This document shows positions 1 to 8,438 of a stretch of DNA of 64,000 bases, piece by piece (the first letter of the stretch is position 1; the number at the start of each line of letters is the position of its first letter). The stretch is from assembly GCA_045657665.1 (NCBI GenBank), contig JAZOTN010000021.1, forward strand, positions 1 to 64,000, given 5' to 3'. The notes beneath the pieces are model-generated. The model worked only from the letters and a program-made list of their open reading frames with translations. It did not search any database and was not told the DNA's origin. The stretch comes from RUG12461 sp045657665 (GTDB taxonomy: Bacteria > Bacillota > Clostridia > Lachnospirales > Lachnospiraceae). The position numbers and the translations under genes were made by a program.

Positions 1-116
1 TACATTGGTTTCTCCGAAGTGCAAGGTTTTTTATGGAAAACAGGTATTTTTCCTGCACTTCAATTATACCAGATATGCGTTAAAGCATCAGTATTTCCGG
101 GCATTTCAGCACATTT

Positions 117-275
117 TTATTTGTTATAAGCAGACACTATATTAAGGTTGTGTTCTTTTGCCAACTGGGAGACTGTATCCTTCAAGTCGGGAAATAGAAC
201 TGCTCCGTTCTCCTGCAGATATTCCACTTCCTCGTGCTTGTCAAAAACCCGATTCCAAATATCACATGGATAGTT
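117..275 (-). pseudogene. HAD-superfamily hydrolase remnant (C-terminal piece)
   Basis: An open frame of about 53 codons with no start codon ends at a TAA at 117-119 and is closed upstream by TGA at 276-278. Its translation contains GAVLFPDLKDTVSQLA followed by LNIVS. This is the usual lead-in to motif II of HAD phosphatases (GAxLFPxxxxTLxxLAxxxxLxIVSN). The frame ends just after IVS, so the nucleophile domain upstream and the distal motifs III/IV are missing. I read it as a decayed fragment. The rest of positions 1-116 shows no recognisable gene. Confidence 0.5.
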
Positions 276-345
276 TCAAATCTGCTTGTTTGTGAAACCG
301 TATCGATCAACCGGGTTTGTATGAGGAAACAAATCATTTATCTGA

Positions 346-966
346 TCAGAAATTACTTTGTTTTCTGCAGATAATTGTATCCATACAGTGGTAATGCGGG
401 ACTCCGCCACTTTGATCTTCGAAAATGACCTCATCAATACGTTCGAACTTCCAGTCAGCAAGATACGTAAATAACTCGCCCGGCTTCCACATCTTCTCTT
501 CCCGGTCCCAATCCGGCGGTAATTCGAGGAAGGATTTTTCGACAAAAACATTAATATAAACAATTCCGTTCGGTTTGGTTATCTTCTCCAGTTTCTTAAA
601 GAACTCTATCTTATTCTCATCGAACAGATATTGAACCGTACCCGTAGAATAGATTATGTCATATTGCTCATGAGTAACGAATGTATTAATATCATCAACA
701 TAAGCATTGAGCTTAACTCCTCTGTTTTTAGCTAAAGCAATGGTTTTTCTAATACCGTTTTCGGTCAGATCAAACGCAAATACCTCATAGCCTTTCTGAG
801 CCATATAAACGGCATCTTTTCCTTCGCCACAGCCTATATCAAGCACCTTTTTCCCGGCAGAGGGAGGGTTTAGATCTACTAATTCATTAAGAAAACTACC
901 GGGTTCGATACCCCAGTAATAATCATCTCCTTCATACCATTTTTCATAATTTGTTCTTATACTCAT
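346..966 (-). CDS. Class I SAM-dependent methyltransferase, TehB-like
   Basis: A 206-residue cytosolic methyltransferase. The SAM-binding motif I VLDIGCGEGKDAVYMA lies near residues 41-56, and an acidic motif II (FAFDLT) follows. Motif IV/post-I includes YDIIYSTGTVQYL. Length and layout fit the TehB/Methyltransf_11-like small-molecule methyltransferases; the substrate cannot be read from the sequence. The start ATG overlaps the stop of the RhuM C-terminal remnant (ATGA), so it may be translated from the same transcript as the HTH/RhuM genes upstream. AT-rich composition and broken neighbours suggest an acquired segment. Confidence 0.8.
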   Translation of the reverse strand: MSIRTNYEKWYEGDDYYWGIEPGSFLNELVDLNPPSAGKKVLDIGCGEGKDAVYMAQKGYEVFAFDLTENGIRKTIALAKNRGVKLNAYVDDINTFVTHEQYDIIYSTGTVQYLFDENKIEFFKKLEKITKPNGIVYINVFVEKSFLELPPDWDREEKMWKPGELFTYLADWKFERIDEVIFEDQSGGVPHYHCMDTIICRKQSNF

Positions 967-994
967 ACGTCTGCCTGTTCCTTAATCATTCTCT

Positions 995-1441
995 TTACTG
1001 CCTTATCAAAATCTGATTCAATAGGTTCCCTTGCTTCAGACGGTCATCATCCAGAACAAAACCTTTTGTCATGTATTCCTTAAGAACTGTAGTCGCCCAG
1101 ATGCGAAATTTTGTTGCTTTAATTGAATTTACACGATATCCAACAGAAATAATTGCGTCCAGATTATAAAACATAGATTCTTTATCTTGTGTTTTTCCCG
1201 GGATCGCTCCATGCGGACTGGTTGTTGCAATTTTTGCAACAACCACTTTTTCATCAAGTTCCCCACTCTCAAATATCTTTTTCAGGTGTCTGCTGATACC
1301 GGATTTATCGACCCCAAACAATTCTGCCATAGCCTTTTGAGTAATCCACAGGCTATCATTCATTATATAAGCATCAACAGAAACATCCCCTTCATCTGAA
1401 TGATAGAGAACCATTTCCATCTGTTTATCAAAATTTCTCAT
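995..1441 (-). pseudogene. RhuM-family protein, truncated by internal deletion
   Basis: A 148-residue frame matching the N-terminal half of RhuM/virulence-associated proteins (family about 330 residues). Visible blocks are WITQKAMAELFGVDKSGISR, YNLDAIISVGYRV, FRIWATTVLKEYMTKGF and LDDDRLKQGN. Directly after LKQGN the frame runs into a short out-of-frame tail. A different frame then gives a typical-looking C-terminus (EPIESDFDKAVKRM) ending at 963-965. The middle of the protein is therefore missing and the ends are joined out of frame. The start overlaps the stop of the HTH gene upstream (ATGA), so the two are one operon. RhuM proteins often travel with HTH genes and mobile regions; function is unknown. 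Confidence 0.6.
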
Positions 1442-1644
1442 AGAAGGTTCTCCTCCCTTCCTTTCATCAGTTCTTCATACTTCAACTGATATGCAATCAG
1501 CCTCGGTATGTATTCCGGAGGAGTTCTTCGCCCCGCCTCCCAGTCTTCCAATGTACGGACAGGGATGCCTGTATGTTCTGAAAACTCTTTACGTGACATC
1601 CCTGTGCTTTCTCTCAAGTCTTTTATCGATTTGGCTATATCCAT
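1438..1644 (-). CDS. Small XRE-type helix-turn-helix protein
   Basis: A 68-residue DNA-binding protein, start chosen at the ATG preceded by GAGGTGATGAT (an in-frame earlier start at 1686 has no ribosome site). It is almost entirely one HTH domain: IKDLRESTGMSRKEFSEHTG, then IPVRTLEDWEAGRRTPPEYI. This is the XRE/Cro pattern in which the second helix carries VRTLEDWE. It is translationally coupled to the RhuM remnant downstream. It is probably an antitoxin-like or local repressor of a former mobile module; no toxin gene is evident. Confidence 0.75.
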   Translation of the reverse strand: MDIAKSIKDLRESTGMSRKEFSEHTGIPVRTLEDWEAGRRTPPEYIPRLIAYQLKYEELMKGREENLL

Positions 1645-1797
1645 ATCATCACCTCGCATTGCGTGCTTGTGATTGTAGCATATCACATAACGCCGGTTGT
1701 CGCAATGCGTTGATTCTAAGGTTTTAATCGCATATCTGTATACTTCTGAACCTTATCTTCAAACCCCAATTACTGCTACATACGCGACTTAAGAGTA

Positions 1798-2553
1798 TTA
1801 CTTCTTTTGGATTACCGTATTTATTCCGATTGGCTTAAATCCGACGCTGAGAGCCGTTTTCTGAGAACCTGTATTTGTTTCTGCATGGGCCCAAACAGGT
1901 CTTCTGCCCTGCCGTATGATTTCCTCACACATCTCATATGCCAGATAGGATGCCAGACCATGGTGTCTGTATGTTTCAGTGGTCTCAACACCAATATCCA
2001 CTTCCTCCGGACTGACCGCACTTGAATACGCCACCGCTGCAAAGTTGCCATCTTCCTTACTTCTTGCCATAAATCCAAATCCGTTCCGCCAAAACACATC
2101 TCTGTCTTTCCATGAAAAAGATGGCGTGATCCTTCCCTGAATGACACCTATATTGTCTGCAGTTATGCGTTCAATAACAAAGCAGGCATCAAGTTTCGGT
2201 TGCTTTTCAAGGATTCCTCTATGAGTGTATTCAATTCTTTTATCAAATCGAAGAAAGTCTCTGCCTGAATAATAGTCGGAAACAACCTCCGAATCTGTAA
2301 TGAGTAAAAATCTTCGCTCCGTATCAGACACCAAAAAACTTCGATATACTTCTTCAAGAACATCTGCGCTCACATCACCGGAGATATACGCAAAGCCGCA
2401 ATAATGCCAAAACAGTACACAGCCTTTGCCATCAACATAAATATCTCCATCCTGAGTCCCGTTCGCAATTGATAAAGGATAAACCCGGTTGGCCGGGCAT
2501 TCGTTAGCACATTTAATATATTCTTTGTATCTGATTCTATCAACTTTATTCAA
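1798..2553 (-). CDS. GNAT-family N-acetyltransferase (GNAT_acetyltran type)
   Basis: A 251-residue protein. The C-terminal 110 residues form a GNAT fold with the acetyl-CoA-binding region TTETYRHHGLASYLAYEM and the final beta strand region VGFKPIGINTVI. The N-terminal half (about 1-130) is a less conserved domain seen in two-domain GNAT proteins annotated PF12746. It stands alone between AT-rich flanks. The substrate is unknown; acetylation of a small amine is the family activity. Confidence 0.7.
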   Translation of the reverse strand: MNKVDRIRYKEYIKCANECPANRVYPLSIANGTQDGDIYVDGKGCVLFWHYCGFAYISGDVSADVLEEVYRSFLVSDTERRFLLITDSEVVSDYYSGRDFLRFDKRIEYTHRGILEKQPKLDACFVIERITADNIGVIQGRITPSFSWKDRDVFWRNGFGFMARSKEDGNFAAVAYSSAVSPEEVDIGVETTETYRHHGLASYLAYEMCEEIIRQGRRPVWAHAETNTGSQKTALSVGFKPIGINTVIQKK

Positions 2554-2716
2554 CGAAATACACCTCTATAGAATCTCGCGGCCGTGTAAAGTTGTACTCG
2601 GAAAATGCAGAAAAGATTTTCCTTGCAATGTGATAAGATTTTGATCTATCAATCTTACTACATCTCCGCCTTAAAAGGAATTCAGGAAATGAATGAAATT
2701 CGCGCGCGATAAAAGA

Positions 2717-2747
2717 ATTTGTTCAAAACGGCGCAAAAAGTGCTATA
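2717..2747 (+). promoter_or_regulatory. Probable sigma-A promoter for the HD-GYP gene
   Basis: A perfect -10 TATAAT lies at 2742-2747, 43 bp before the gene start at 2791, with weak -35 candidates (TTGTTC at 2717 or TTCAAA at 2720). GGAGGATA precedes the ATG. The -35 assignment is uncertain. Confidence 0.5.
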
Positions 2748-2790
2748 ATGAAACGCTCGGTTGTTTTAGATATTTGGAGGATACACAGCG

Positions 2791-4686
2791 ATGGAACAGG
2801 ATCAGTATTTGTCATTATTTCAGCAATATGCAAAGCGTATGCGGGAAATCCGTTTATTATCCACGCCTGATTTAAACGACATCAATGACGCGGATGAATA
2901 CGGGCAGATTTTGGTGGAAAATTTTTCCAAAATCGGAAAATTGGCCATAGAAAACCGGAAAGTCATCAATGATGTGCTCAAACCGATGATTTCTCCGGAT
3001 GTGGAACTGACGGATGAGATGCAGAAAATCCTTCTGCAGTTTGACAAGCTTTTGGTGGACGAGGATTCCATGGAGGAGGTGGATGTCCATCTTTCCGAAA
3101 TCATCAACCGGATTTTGACCGAGCATGAGCTTATGATTGGCGAAACGGATGATGAAAACGCCAAAGTACAGGCCATGGCGAAAAAAGTAAAAAGGGATTA
3201 TTTCCTGATTTCCGCTCTGACCAGATATGACAGCGATGAGCTTGAGGGGATCCGAAAGCAGGCAATCGAAAACAGGAACGCGCTGGCAGGCCATCTGGAG
3301 AAGGAATCCTTCGCGGCCTTATCTCCCGAAGCGAAGGGCGCTACTCTCCAGTTTTCCCTGATGGGGGCGCTGCTGTATGAAAGCAATCTCTATGCCATGC
3401 CAGATTTGTGGTGGGAAGAATGTCTTTCGATCCTGAAGCAGGCAGAGGAAATACTCAGAGACCCGTTTTACCGGGAGCAGCTGCCGGATTATGACTGGGA
3501 AGCCTACGAATTCCGGATTTACTACTACGGCAGCTTTCTCGCATACTCCCTGATTCCAAGGCATGTAGCGCAGAAAGTATATCTTTACGCCGAGAAGGCA
3601 GTGGAATTTCTGGAGCACAATACCAATGAAATGATTACCGCGGCTGTAGATATGCAGCAGGAAAAAGACCTTCGGTACATGGCTTCGGTTCTGGCGGGCT
3701 ATACCTCCGCCAGAGAAGCTTGTGATTCGTATTACAATGCTTATGAAGAAAGAGACGCAGAGGACTATTCGCTGACGGGAATCAATAAAAATCTGGATAC
3801 CCCGTCGCTGTACTTCAGTACCGCGAAGATCACAAATCTCGAGCTTACGGAAATGGACTTTGACCGATACATCGAAATCGAAAAAACGGTCCTGGACTAT
3901 ATTTATCGCATTCCGAAGCAGAGCAGCATTTATATGAAATGCGTGACCCTTCTTACGAACTTTCCGGAGTGCTTTCGGGAAATTCCGGGCGGTCTGACGA
4001 TGGAAGACTTTAGCATCAAGGCCTTTGCCGCGGTACACCCGCCCACTTATGTCCATATCAATATGGTGGCGAGGTTCGCGGAATGTATGGCGAGACACCT
4101 GCTCGACATTCATCCGGAGCTCTTTGTCGGGTTTCCGGGCTGTGACACGGCAGCTCAGGTTGTTTCCAAAAAGGAGGAGATTCTTTTCTACACATACCAC
4201 TCCTCCCTCTGCCATGATCTGGGAAAACTGTTTATCGTGGACGTCGTCTCCATGTATGGGCGGAATCTCCTGGATGATGAATTTTCAATGATCAAGAGCC
4301 ACCCCATAACCGGTGCGCGGATCGCGTCTTTGCATGCTTCCACCCGTGATTATGTGGACGTGATCAAGGGGCATCACCTGTGGTATGACTGTTCAAGAGG
4401 GTATCCGGCAGACTTTGATACGGCAAAGAGCCCCTATAAGACGATCATTGACATCGTTCTGGCGGCGGACTGCCTGGATGCGGCAACGGATACCGTAGGG
4501 CGCAGCTATAACAGGGGAAAGACCTTTGATGATTATGAAGAAGAAATCAAAGAGGGGGCAGGCACACACTATGCGCCGTTTTTGGTGGAGCTCTTCGGCC
4601 GGCCGGAAGTGCGGGAGGATATTCTTTATCTTCTCGGCGAGGGACGCCGCAGGATGTATCGGCAGCTTTATATGCTTTTGAAATAA
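2791..4686 (+). CDS. HD-GYP-type metal phosphohydrolase with large N-terminal domain
   Basis: A 631-residue protein, no signal peptide or membrane segment seen. The N-terminal about 400 residues are helical and unassigned. The C-terminal part carries HD-domain signatures: H475-D476 in CHDLGKLFI, IKSHPITGARIA, then H528-H529 in GHHLWYDCSRGYP and the late DIVLAADCLDAATD block. This order (HD, HH, GYP, DxxDA) matches HD-GYP c-di-GMP phosphodiesterases. In related clostridial proteins this module is often followed by a GGDEF domain; here the protein ends after the HD domain. Frame 3 continues open directly past the TAA into the next entry. Role inferred: cyclic dinucleotide turnover or signalling. 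Confidence 0.7.
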   Translation: MEQDQYLSLFQQYAKRMREIRLLSTPDLNDINDADEYGQILVENFSKIGKLAIENRKVINDVLKPMISPDVELTDEMQKILLQFDKLLVDEDSMEEVDVHLSEIINRILTEHELMIGETDDENAKVQAMAKKVKRDYFLISALTRYDSDELEGIRKQAIENRNALAGHLEKESFAALSPEAKGATLQFSLMGALLYESNLYAMPDLWWEECLSILKQAEEILRDPFYREQLPDYDWEAYEFRIYYYGSFLAYSLIPRHVAQKVYLYAEKAVEFLEHNTNEMITAAVDMQQEKDLRYMASVLAGYTSAREACDSYYNAYEERDAEDYSLTGINKNLDTPSLYFSTAKITNLELTEMDFDRYIEIEKTVLDYIYRIPKQSSIYMKCVTLLTNFPECFREIPGGLTMEDFSIKAFAAVHPPTYVHINMVARFAECMARHLLDIHPELFVGFPGCDTAAQVVSKKEEILFYTYHSSLCHDLGKLFIVDVVSMYGRNLLDDEFSMIKSHPITGARIASLHASTRDYVDVIKGHHLWYDCSRGYPADFDTAKSPYKTIIDIVLAADCLDAATDTVGRSYNRGKTFDDYEEEIKEGAGTHYAPFLVELFGRPEVREDILYLLGEGRRRMYRQLYMLLK

Positions 4687-5178
4687 TGGCATCTCCTGGG
4701 TGAGGACGGGCAATTTATTCCCATAAAAAGAATTGCCAAACAGCTGCAGAAGCTGAAAGACGCAGGGTCTGCGTATATGGAAAGCCATAAGACAGGCGCT
4801 CTCAAAAAGGGCGCTCTCGCGATGATCGGGAAAAAGAACTTCTACCATGCATACTGTCAGGCGCGTTTTAACGCCGCGGAAAAACTTACGCAGATGCAGG
4901 CCCTCATAACTGACTATAGTACGTATAATGATATGGATTCAATGTCCAAGCTCCTGACGAAGAGTCGACAGCTAATACAGGATTATGAGCTCGGTGTGGA
5001 GCTGGAGGAAGAAAAGGATCTGGGACTTAATGAAGAGGAAGATCTGACCGAAGAGGATCAGAGTTTTGACCTGAACCTGAATAAGAACAGGAATCTGGAT
5101 ATAGATATAGATATGGATATGAACAAGAGCCTGGACTTTAATAAGGGATTTGACAAAAAAATGCTCGAAGAACAATGA
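4687..5178 (+). pseudogene. Orphan C-terminal coding segment in frame with upstream HD-GYP stop
   Basis: The frame of the HD-GYP gene stays open after its TAA for about 163 codons. The first 30 codons read as ordinary protein (GEDGQFIPIKRIAKQLQ), an ATG occurs at 4777 without a clear ribosome site, and the product then gives a helical region (KKGALAMIGKKNFYHAYCQA). It ends in a low-complexity acidic tail rich in D, N, L and K, partly alternating D-I-D-I-D-M-D. I do not recognise the family. It may be the tail of a lost gene fused by deletion behind the HD-GYP gene, or a readthrough extension of that protein. Confidence 0.35.
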
Positions 5179-5264
5179 GTGGATAAGGAATTAAGCATGT
5201 GATAGAAGCTTCCATTATAGCCGGAAACATACTCAGCCTATGTGCCATGATAAGCTCGAATGCA

Positions 5265-5786
5265 TTACTCAAGCACTTTCGACAACTTCTTGTCAAAATC
5301 ACTTTCTATAAGCACGACTTTTTCACCTGAACGACGAAAGGTATCAATAAACCATTTGTTGCATTGTTTCAGCTCATTCATCGTACAATCTGCCTTGACT
5401 AATCTGGTTTCTATCTCAGATTCATACCCGATTATTTCATCGAAATGGTCTTCAATATATTCTTCTGACATTGCAAGGCAGAGAAAATGAATCTGTTTCA
5501 AATAACGATCATCGAAAGCCTGTCGCCAATCAGCCGGGACGTAACAGCCCTCCACAATCAGGTTTTGTCCGTTTTCAATTGCAGTTTTTATTATTTCCCG
5601 AACAATTGGCCACAAATAATCTGTCAGAGCATCATCGTCTTCAGGTGTCAGGCTGGTATATCCGCTGCGAATGAGCCCCATTTTCAGATGATCAATTGAC
5701 AGATAAGGATACTTGTATTTTTCAAGCATCTTCTGTGCCAAAAACGTTTTGCCAACATGGGATGCCCCCGTTATCAGTATTATCAT
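5265..5786 (-). CDS. P-loop kinase-like ATPase (AAA/2-phosphoglycerate-kinase-like)
   Basis: A 173-residue cytosolic protein beginning with a Walker A motif, GASHVGKT at residues 7-14, directly after the first beta strand. The region YPYLSIDHLKMGLIR looks like the substrate-binding segment of small P-loop kinases. ENGQNLIVEGCYVP carries the second strand acidic region. Length and layout fit small ATP-dependent kinases of the zeta-toxin/chloramphenicol-phosphotransferase/2-PGK class. The substrate is not determinable. Confidence 0.65.
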   Translation of the reverse strand: MIILITGASHVGKTFLAQKMLEKYKYPYLSIDHLKMGLIRSGYTSLTPEDDDALTDYLWPIVREIIKTAIENGQNLIVEGCYVPADWRQAFDDRYLKQIHFLCLAMSEEYIEDHFDEIIGYESEIETRLVKADCTMNELKQCNKWFIDTFRRSGEKVVLIESDFDKKLSKVLE

Positions 5787-5820
5787 CTTTTACCTCTGCA
5801 AATGTTATATCAAAGCCTCT

Positions 5821-6285
5821 TTATACTGTATCAGCCAGCGGTTCCCTCATCTCCTCTATGATCTCTTCCAGGATGTAAACCGCACTCGCCACCATCTTCG
5901 GACAAAACTCCTTGAACAGTCCGTTGGTTCTTGCATATTGTCGGCCTTCCTGCGTAGTGATATCACAGCCCAGTAATTCATTGCAGATACAGGTTCTGTT
6001 TACCTGCTGAAACCGATCCATCATCCTGTCATTTAGGCGATTGGACCTTTGTCGTTCCTCCGGGGAACCACTGTGTTCTTCGCCAAACATCAGTCCTAAA
6101 ACCATCAATGCGCCCGTGCAGGCTCCGCATACATTCCCTTTGCGCATCCCGCTTCCAAAGCAGGAGCCTAACCTGAATGCCATTTCCTCCGTAATGCGGC
6201 ATTCATCGGCAAACGCCGCAAGCACAGACTGGGAGCAATGCAGTTCCTCAGAAAAATACTGCACCGCTTTATCTCTTCTATTCAT
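5821..6285 (-). CDS. C_GCAxxG_C_C family redox protein
   Basis: A 154-residue protein; start placed at the ATG 7 bp downstream of GGAGG rather than at an earlier in-frame ATG. It has the family pattern: an early Cys (LHCSQSVLAAF), the core GNVCGACTGALMVLG, a double Cys region (TCICNELLGCD) and a last Cys in LFKEFCPKMV. The family (PF09719) is widespread in anaerobes and is thought to bind a metal or redox centre; no specific reaction is established. Confidence 0.8.
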   Translation of the reverse strand: MNRRDKAVQYFSEELHCSQSVLAAFADECRITEEMAFRLGSCFGSGMRKGNVCGACTGALMVLGLMFGEEHSGSPEERQRSNRLNDRMMDRFQQVNRTCICNELLGCDITTQEGRQYARTNGLFKEFCPKMVASAVYILEEIIEEMREPLADTV

Positions 6286-6409
6286 TTGCATTCCTCCATA
6301 AATAACCATTTCATCTTTCAAATGCAACAAGTTTTACCTGATACCCATAATCCATAGCCGCTCTGACCGTAGTATCTACACACATATGTGTCATCATTCC
6401 GTATCTGTA

Positions 6410-6685
6410 TTAGTCAATTACTCTCAGCGGAACCCATCGAAGGTAGTCACCGGAGACCAGATGAAGCCGCTTGACCTCTCTTTCCACCAGTTTCTTTGCA
6501 TGAACCTCCGCCTCTTCATCCCATCCCATAATCTTTCCCGAATAGTCAAGGTAGAACGGTCCTTCAAACGTGAACCCTTTTGTCGCGACGATGGCATAGT
6601 CATGGTAACTCTCATAGCCGTCCTGCAGGAAAGTTAACTCTGGTTGGTATTGTTCATTCAGTCTGGCTGTTTTTCTTGCATCCCA
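6410..6685 (-). pseudogene. Unidentified C-terminal gene fragment
   Basis: An open frame of about 91 codons closed upstream by TAA at 6686-6688. It has no start codon or ribosome site but a protein-like composition (GYESYHDYAIVATKGF, then FEGPFYLDYSGKIMGWDEE). I do not recognise the family. It directly abuts the truncated methyltransferase frame upstream, so this may be two gene remnants joined by deletion. Confidence 0.35.
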
Positions 6686-6697
6686 TTATGTGGCAAC

Positions 6698-6901
6698 TCA
6701 TCCTACTAGATCGCTTTGATCTAGCACTCTGTGCGCCAGAGTTCCCGTTCCACACCCGGTGTCCAGCCAGTCCGGATCATGTAATCCCATATTTCTCACA
6801 AGGTCTATGATCTGGCCATGATATTCTTGATAATATGGAAGAACATTAATGATCTTATCGTCATAGATACCGGAATTGTATGCTGATTTGTTGTCTTTCA
6901 T
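6698..6901 (-). pseudogene. N-terminal fragment of a class I SAM methyltransferase
   Basis: A 67-codon frame, start at an ATG behind GGGAG. Its product begins like a Methyltransf_25/11-type enzyme (YNSGIYDDKIINVLPYYQEY) and contains motif I as WLDTGCGTGTLAHRVL. It stops right after motif I, so the rest of the SAM fold is gone. It lies immediately downstream of the TrmD fusion gene and could be co-transcribed, but cannot make an active enzyme alone. Confidence 0.6.
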
Positions 6902-6926
6902 ATGTACTCCCATTTTATCAAATGTA

Positions 6927-8219
6927 TCAGTCAAACTTCTTTGTGTAATCGAGTCTTATCAATCGCTTCCCGTTCGGGAGATCTACTGACCCGGATAAGA
7001 TTTTAGAATACCCTATCTCGTTTATAGATGCTGTCAATGCTCCTTCTTCCACATGATGGTGGATTTCATCAAGCCCATCAAAAGCGTGAAGATACGGAGA
7101 ATCAGAGACCCATTTTTCTTGATCTGTATTGACCTGAATCACACAGGAAACATATTTGGGATCTGTCTGTTTGATCACATTCTGAAATGCCGTATATCCG
7201 ATGTATTCGATCAACAAATTGGCGATCACAAACTCTGCTTTTGGAAACATTCGGGTGTTCGTGACGATATCAAGATGAAGACACTCTAAAACGCCTTCCA
7301 TTGAAGCATAACGGTCTGCGACCGCTTTCAGATATGCCTCATTGATGTCAACGCCGTATACCTTCTGGTATTTCGCAGTGTCAACATGCTCCAGCCCGTT
7401 TCCACCGGCAATACCAAGGACCATTGCTGTTTTAACCGGATAAGCATTAAACTGTTTCTTCATTATAGAATTCATCTTCTGCAGTTGGTATACAGAGTCC
7501 AGACTCATATGCTTTTCATAATCGTCAAGGCTGATCTTCTCCCACGGGTTCTGATCCGATCTGATTTCTGTTTTCTTCAGAACTCTACTTTTGCTCTTAC
7601 GCCATGCGCGGATCTCCTCATGATTCCCGGAAAGCAAAACATCCGGTACACGCTTTCCTTGGAATTCCCGCGGTTTTGTATACTGAGGATATTCCATCAA
7701 ATCGTTCTCAAAGGATTCTTCTCTAGCGCTGCCCTCTTTCAACACACCGGGAAGAATCCTTGCGATTGAATCCATCATAACCTGAGCCGGCAATTCTCCA
7801 CCGGTCAGAATATAGTCTCCGACAGAAATCTCCCGATCCACATAAGAATAAATGCGTTCATCCATTCCTTCATAGTGTCCGCAAACCAGGATCAGATGGC
7901 TTTCCTCTGAAAGACTCCATGCCATCTTCTGTGTATACTTCTCTCCGCGAGGCGTTAAAGCGATACGGACAGCTTTTTCATCAACTCTTTTTTCTGCATC
8001 TTCCAATGCCGCTACAACCGGAGCCACTCTCAGTATCATGCCGTTTCCGCCGCCGTAAGGAGAGTCGTCAATATGGCGAAAGCTCCCGCCGGCATAATCC
8101 CGAATGTCAATCAGGTTTACTTTCAGTACCCGAAGTTCCTCTGCGCGTTTGATCACATGAGAAGATAAAAAGCTTTCAAACAGTGCCGGTTCAATTGTCA
8201 GAACAGATATTGTCAACAT
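6927..8219 (-). CDS. trmD: TrmD tRNA (guanine37-N1)-methyltransferase fused to a class I methyltransferase
   Basis: A 430-residue two-domain protein. Residues 1-225 are a full TrmD SPOUT enzyme: HIDDSPYGGGNGM (residues 49-61), LVCGHYEGMDERI (111-123), SVGDYILTGGELPAQ (132-146), R154 in IARILPGVL, EYPQYTKP and VPDVLLSGNHEEI. The position equal to the usual catalytic Asp near residue 169 reads Glu168. Residues about 240-430 form a Rossmann methyltransferase with motif I MVLGIAGGNGLEHV (266-279) and acidic motif II YGVDIN. TrmD is normally about 240 residues and sits in rpsP-rimM-trmD-rplS; here it is alone in accessory DNA and carries the extra domain. It could be a second, specialised copy or a relocated housekeeping gene. 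Confidence 0.85.
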   Translation of the reverse strand: MLTISVLTIEPALFESFLSSHVIKRAEELRVLKVNLIDIRDYAGGSFRHIDDSPYGGGNGMILRVAPVVAALEDAEKRVDEKAVRIALTPRGEKYTQKMAWSLSEESHLILVCGHYEGMDERIYSYVDREISVGDYILTGGELPAQVMMDSIARILPGVLKEGSAREESFENDLMEYPQYTKPREFQGKRVPDVLLSGNHEEIRAWRKSKSRVLKKTEIRSDQNPWEKISLDDYEKHMSLDSVYQLQKMNSIMKKQFNAYPVKTAMVLGIAGGNGLEHVDTAKYQKVYGVDINEAYLKAVADRYASMEGVLECLHLDIVTNTRMFPKAEFVIANLLIEYIGYTAFQNVIKQTDPKYVSCVIQVNTDQEKWVSDSPYLHAFDGLDEIHHHVEEGALTASINEIGYSKILSGSVDLPNGKRLIRLDYTKKFD

Positions 8220-8249
8220 ATTTCATTCTTTACTTTCAAAAACACGAGG

Positions 8250-8426
8250 TTATTCAACTAATCCACCATGAAATATGCATTCATATATCTGCGAACCCTT
8301 GTAGCAGATAATTTCTTTTCCCTGGAACCACTCATAATTACCGCTGATCTCACATTGATAAGTGTAATCTCCGTTTGAGTACACTTCAGGTCCTCTAAAC
8401 GGTTTATCTTCAGGTACGAAAAGCAA
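8250..8426 (-). pseudogene. DUF5680-like C-terminal remnant
   Basis: A 58-codon open frame without a start ends at TAA 8250-8252. Its translation has PFRGPEVYSNGDYTYQCEI, then EWFQGKEIICYKGSQIYE and FHGGL. I associate the pattern (W/F-x-G-x-E-x-I-x-Y-x-G-x-x-x-Y-E, then H/Y-G-G) with the DUF5680 domain, from memory. The N-terminal part is missing, so this is a gene remnant. Confidence 0.4.
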
Positions 8427-8438
8427 CTATCTCACTTT

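Noticed and set aside
3319..4215. 298-codon minus-strand frame inside the HD-GYP gene
   Set aside because: Composition and lack of any motif or ribosome site mark it as a shadow of the plus-strand gene, whose HD motifs are intact.
6927..8219. Loss of the TrmD catalytic Asp (Glu168) as proof of inactivity
   Set aside because: I recall Glu-containing versions at this position in clostridial TrmD proteins, and all other motifs are intact, so inactivity cannot be claimed.
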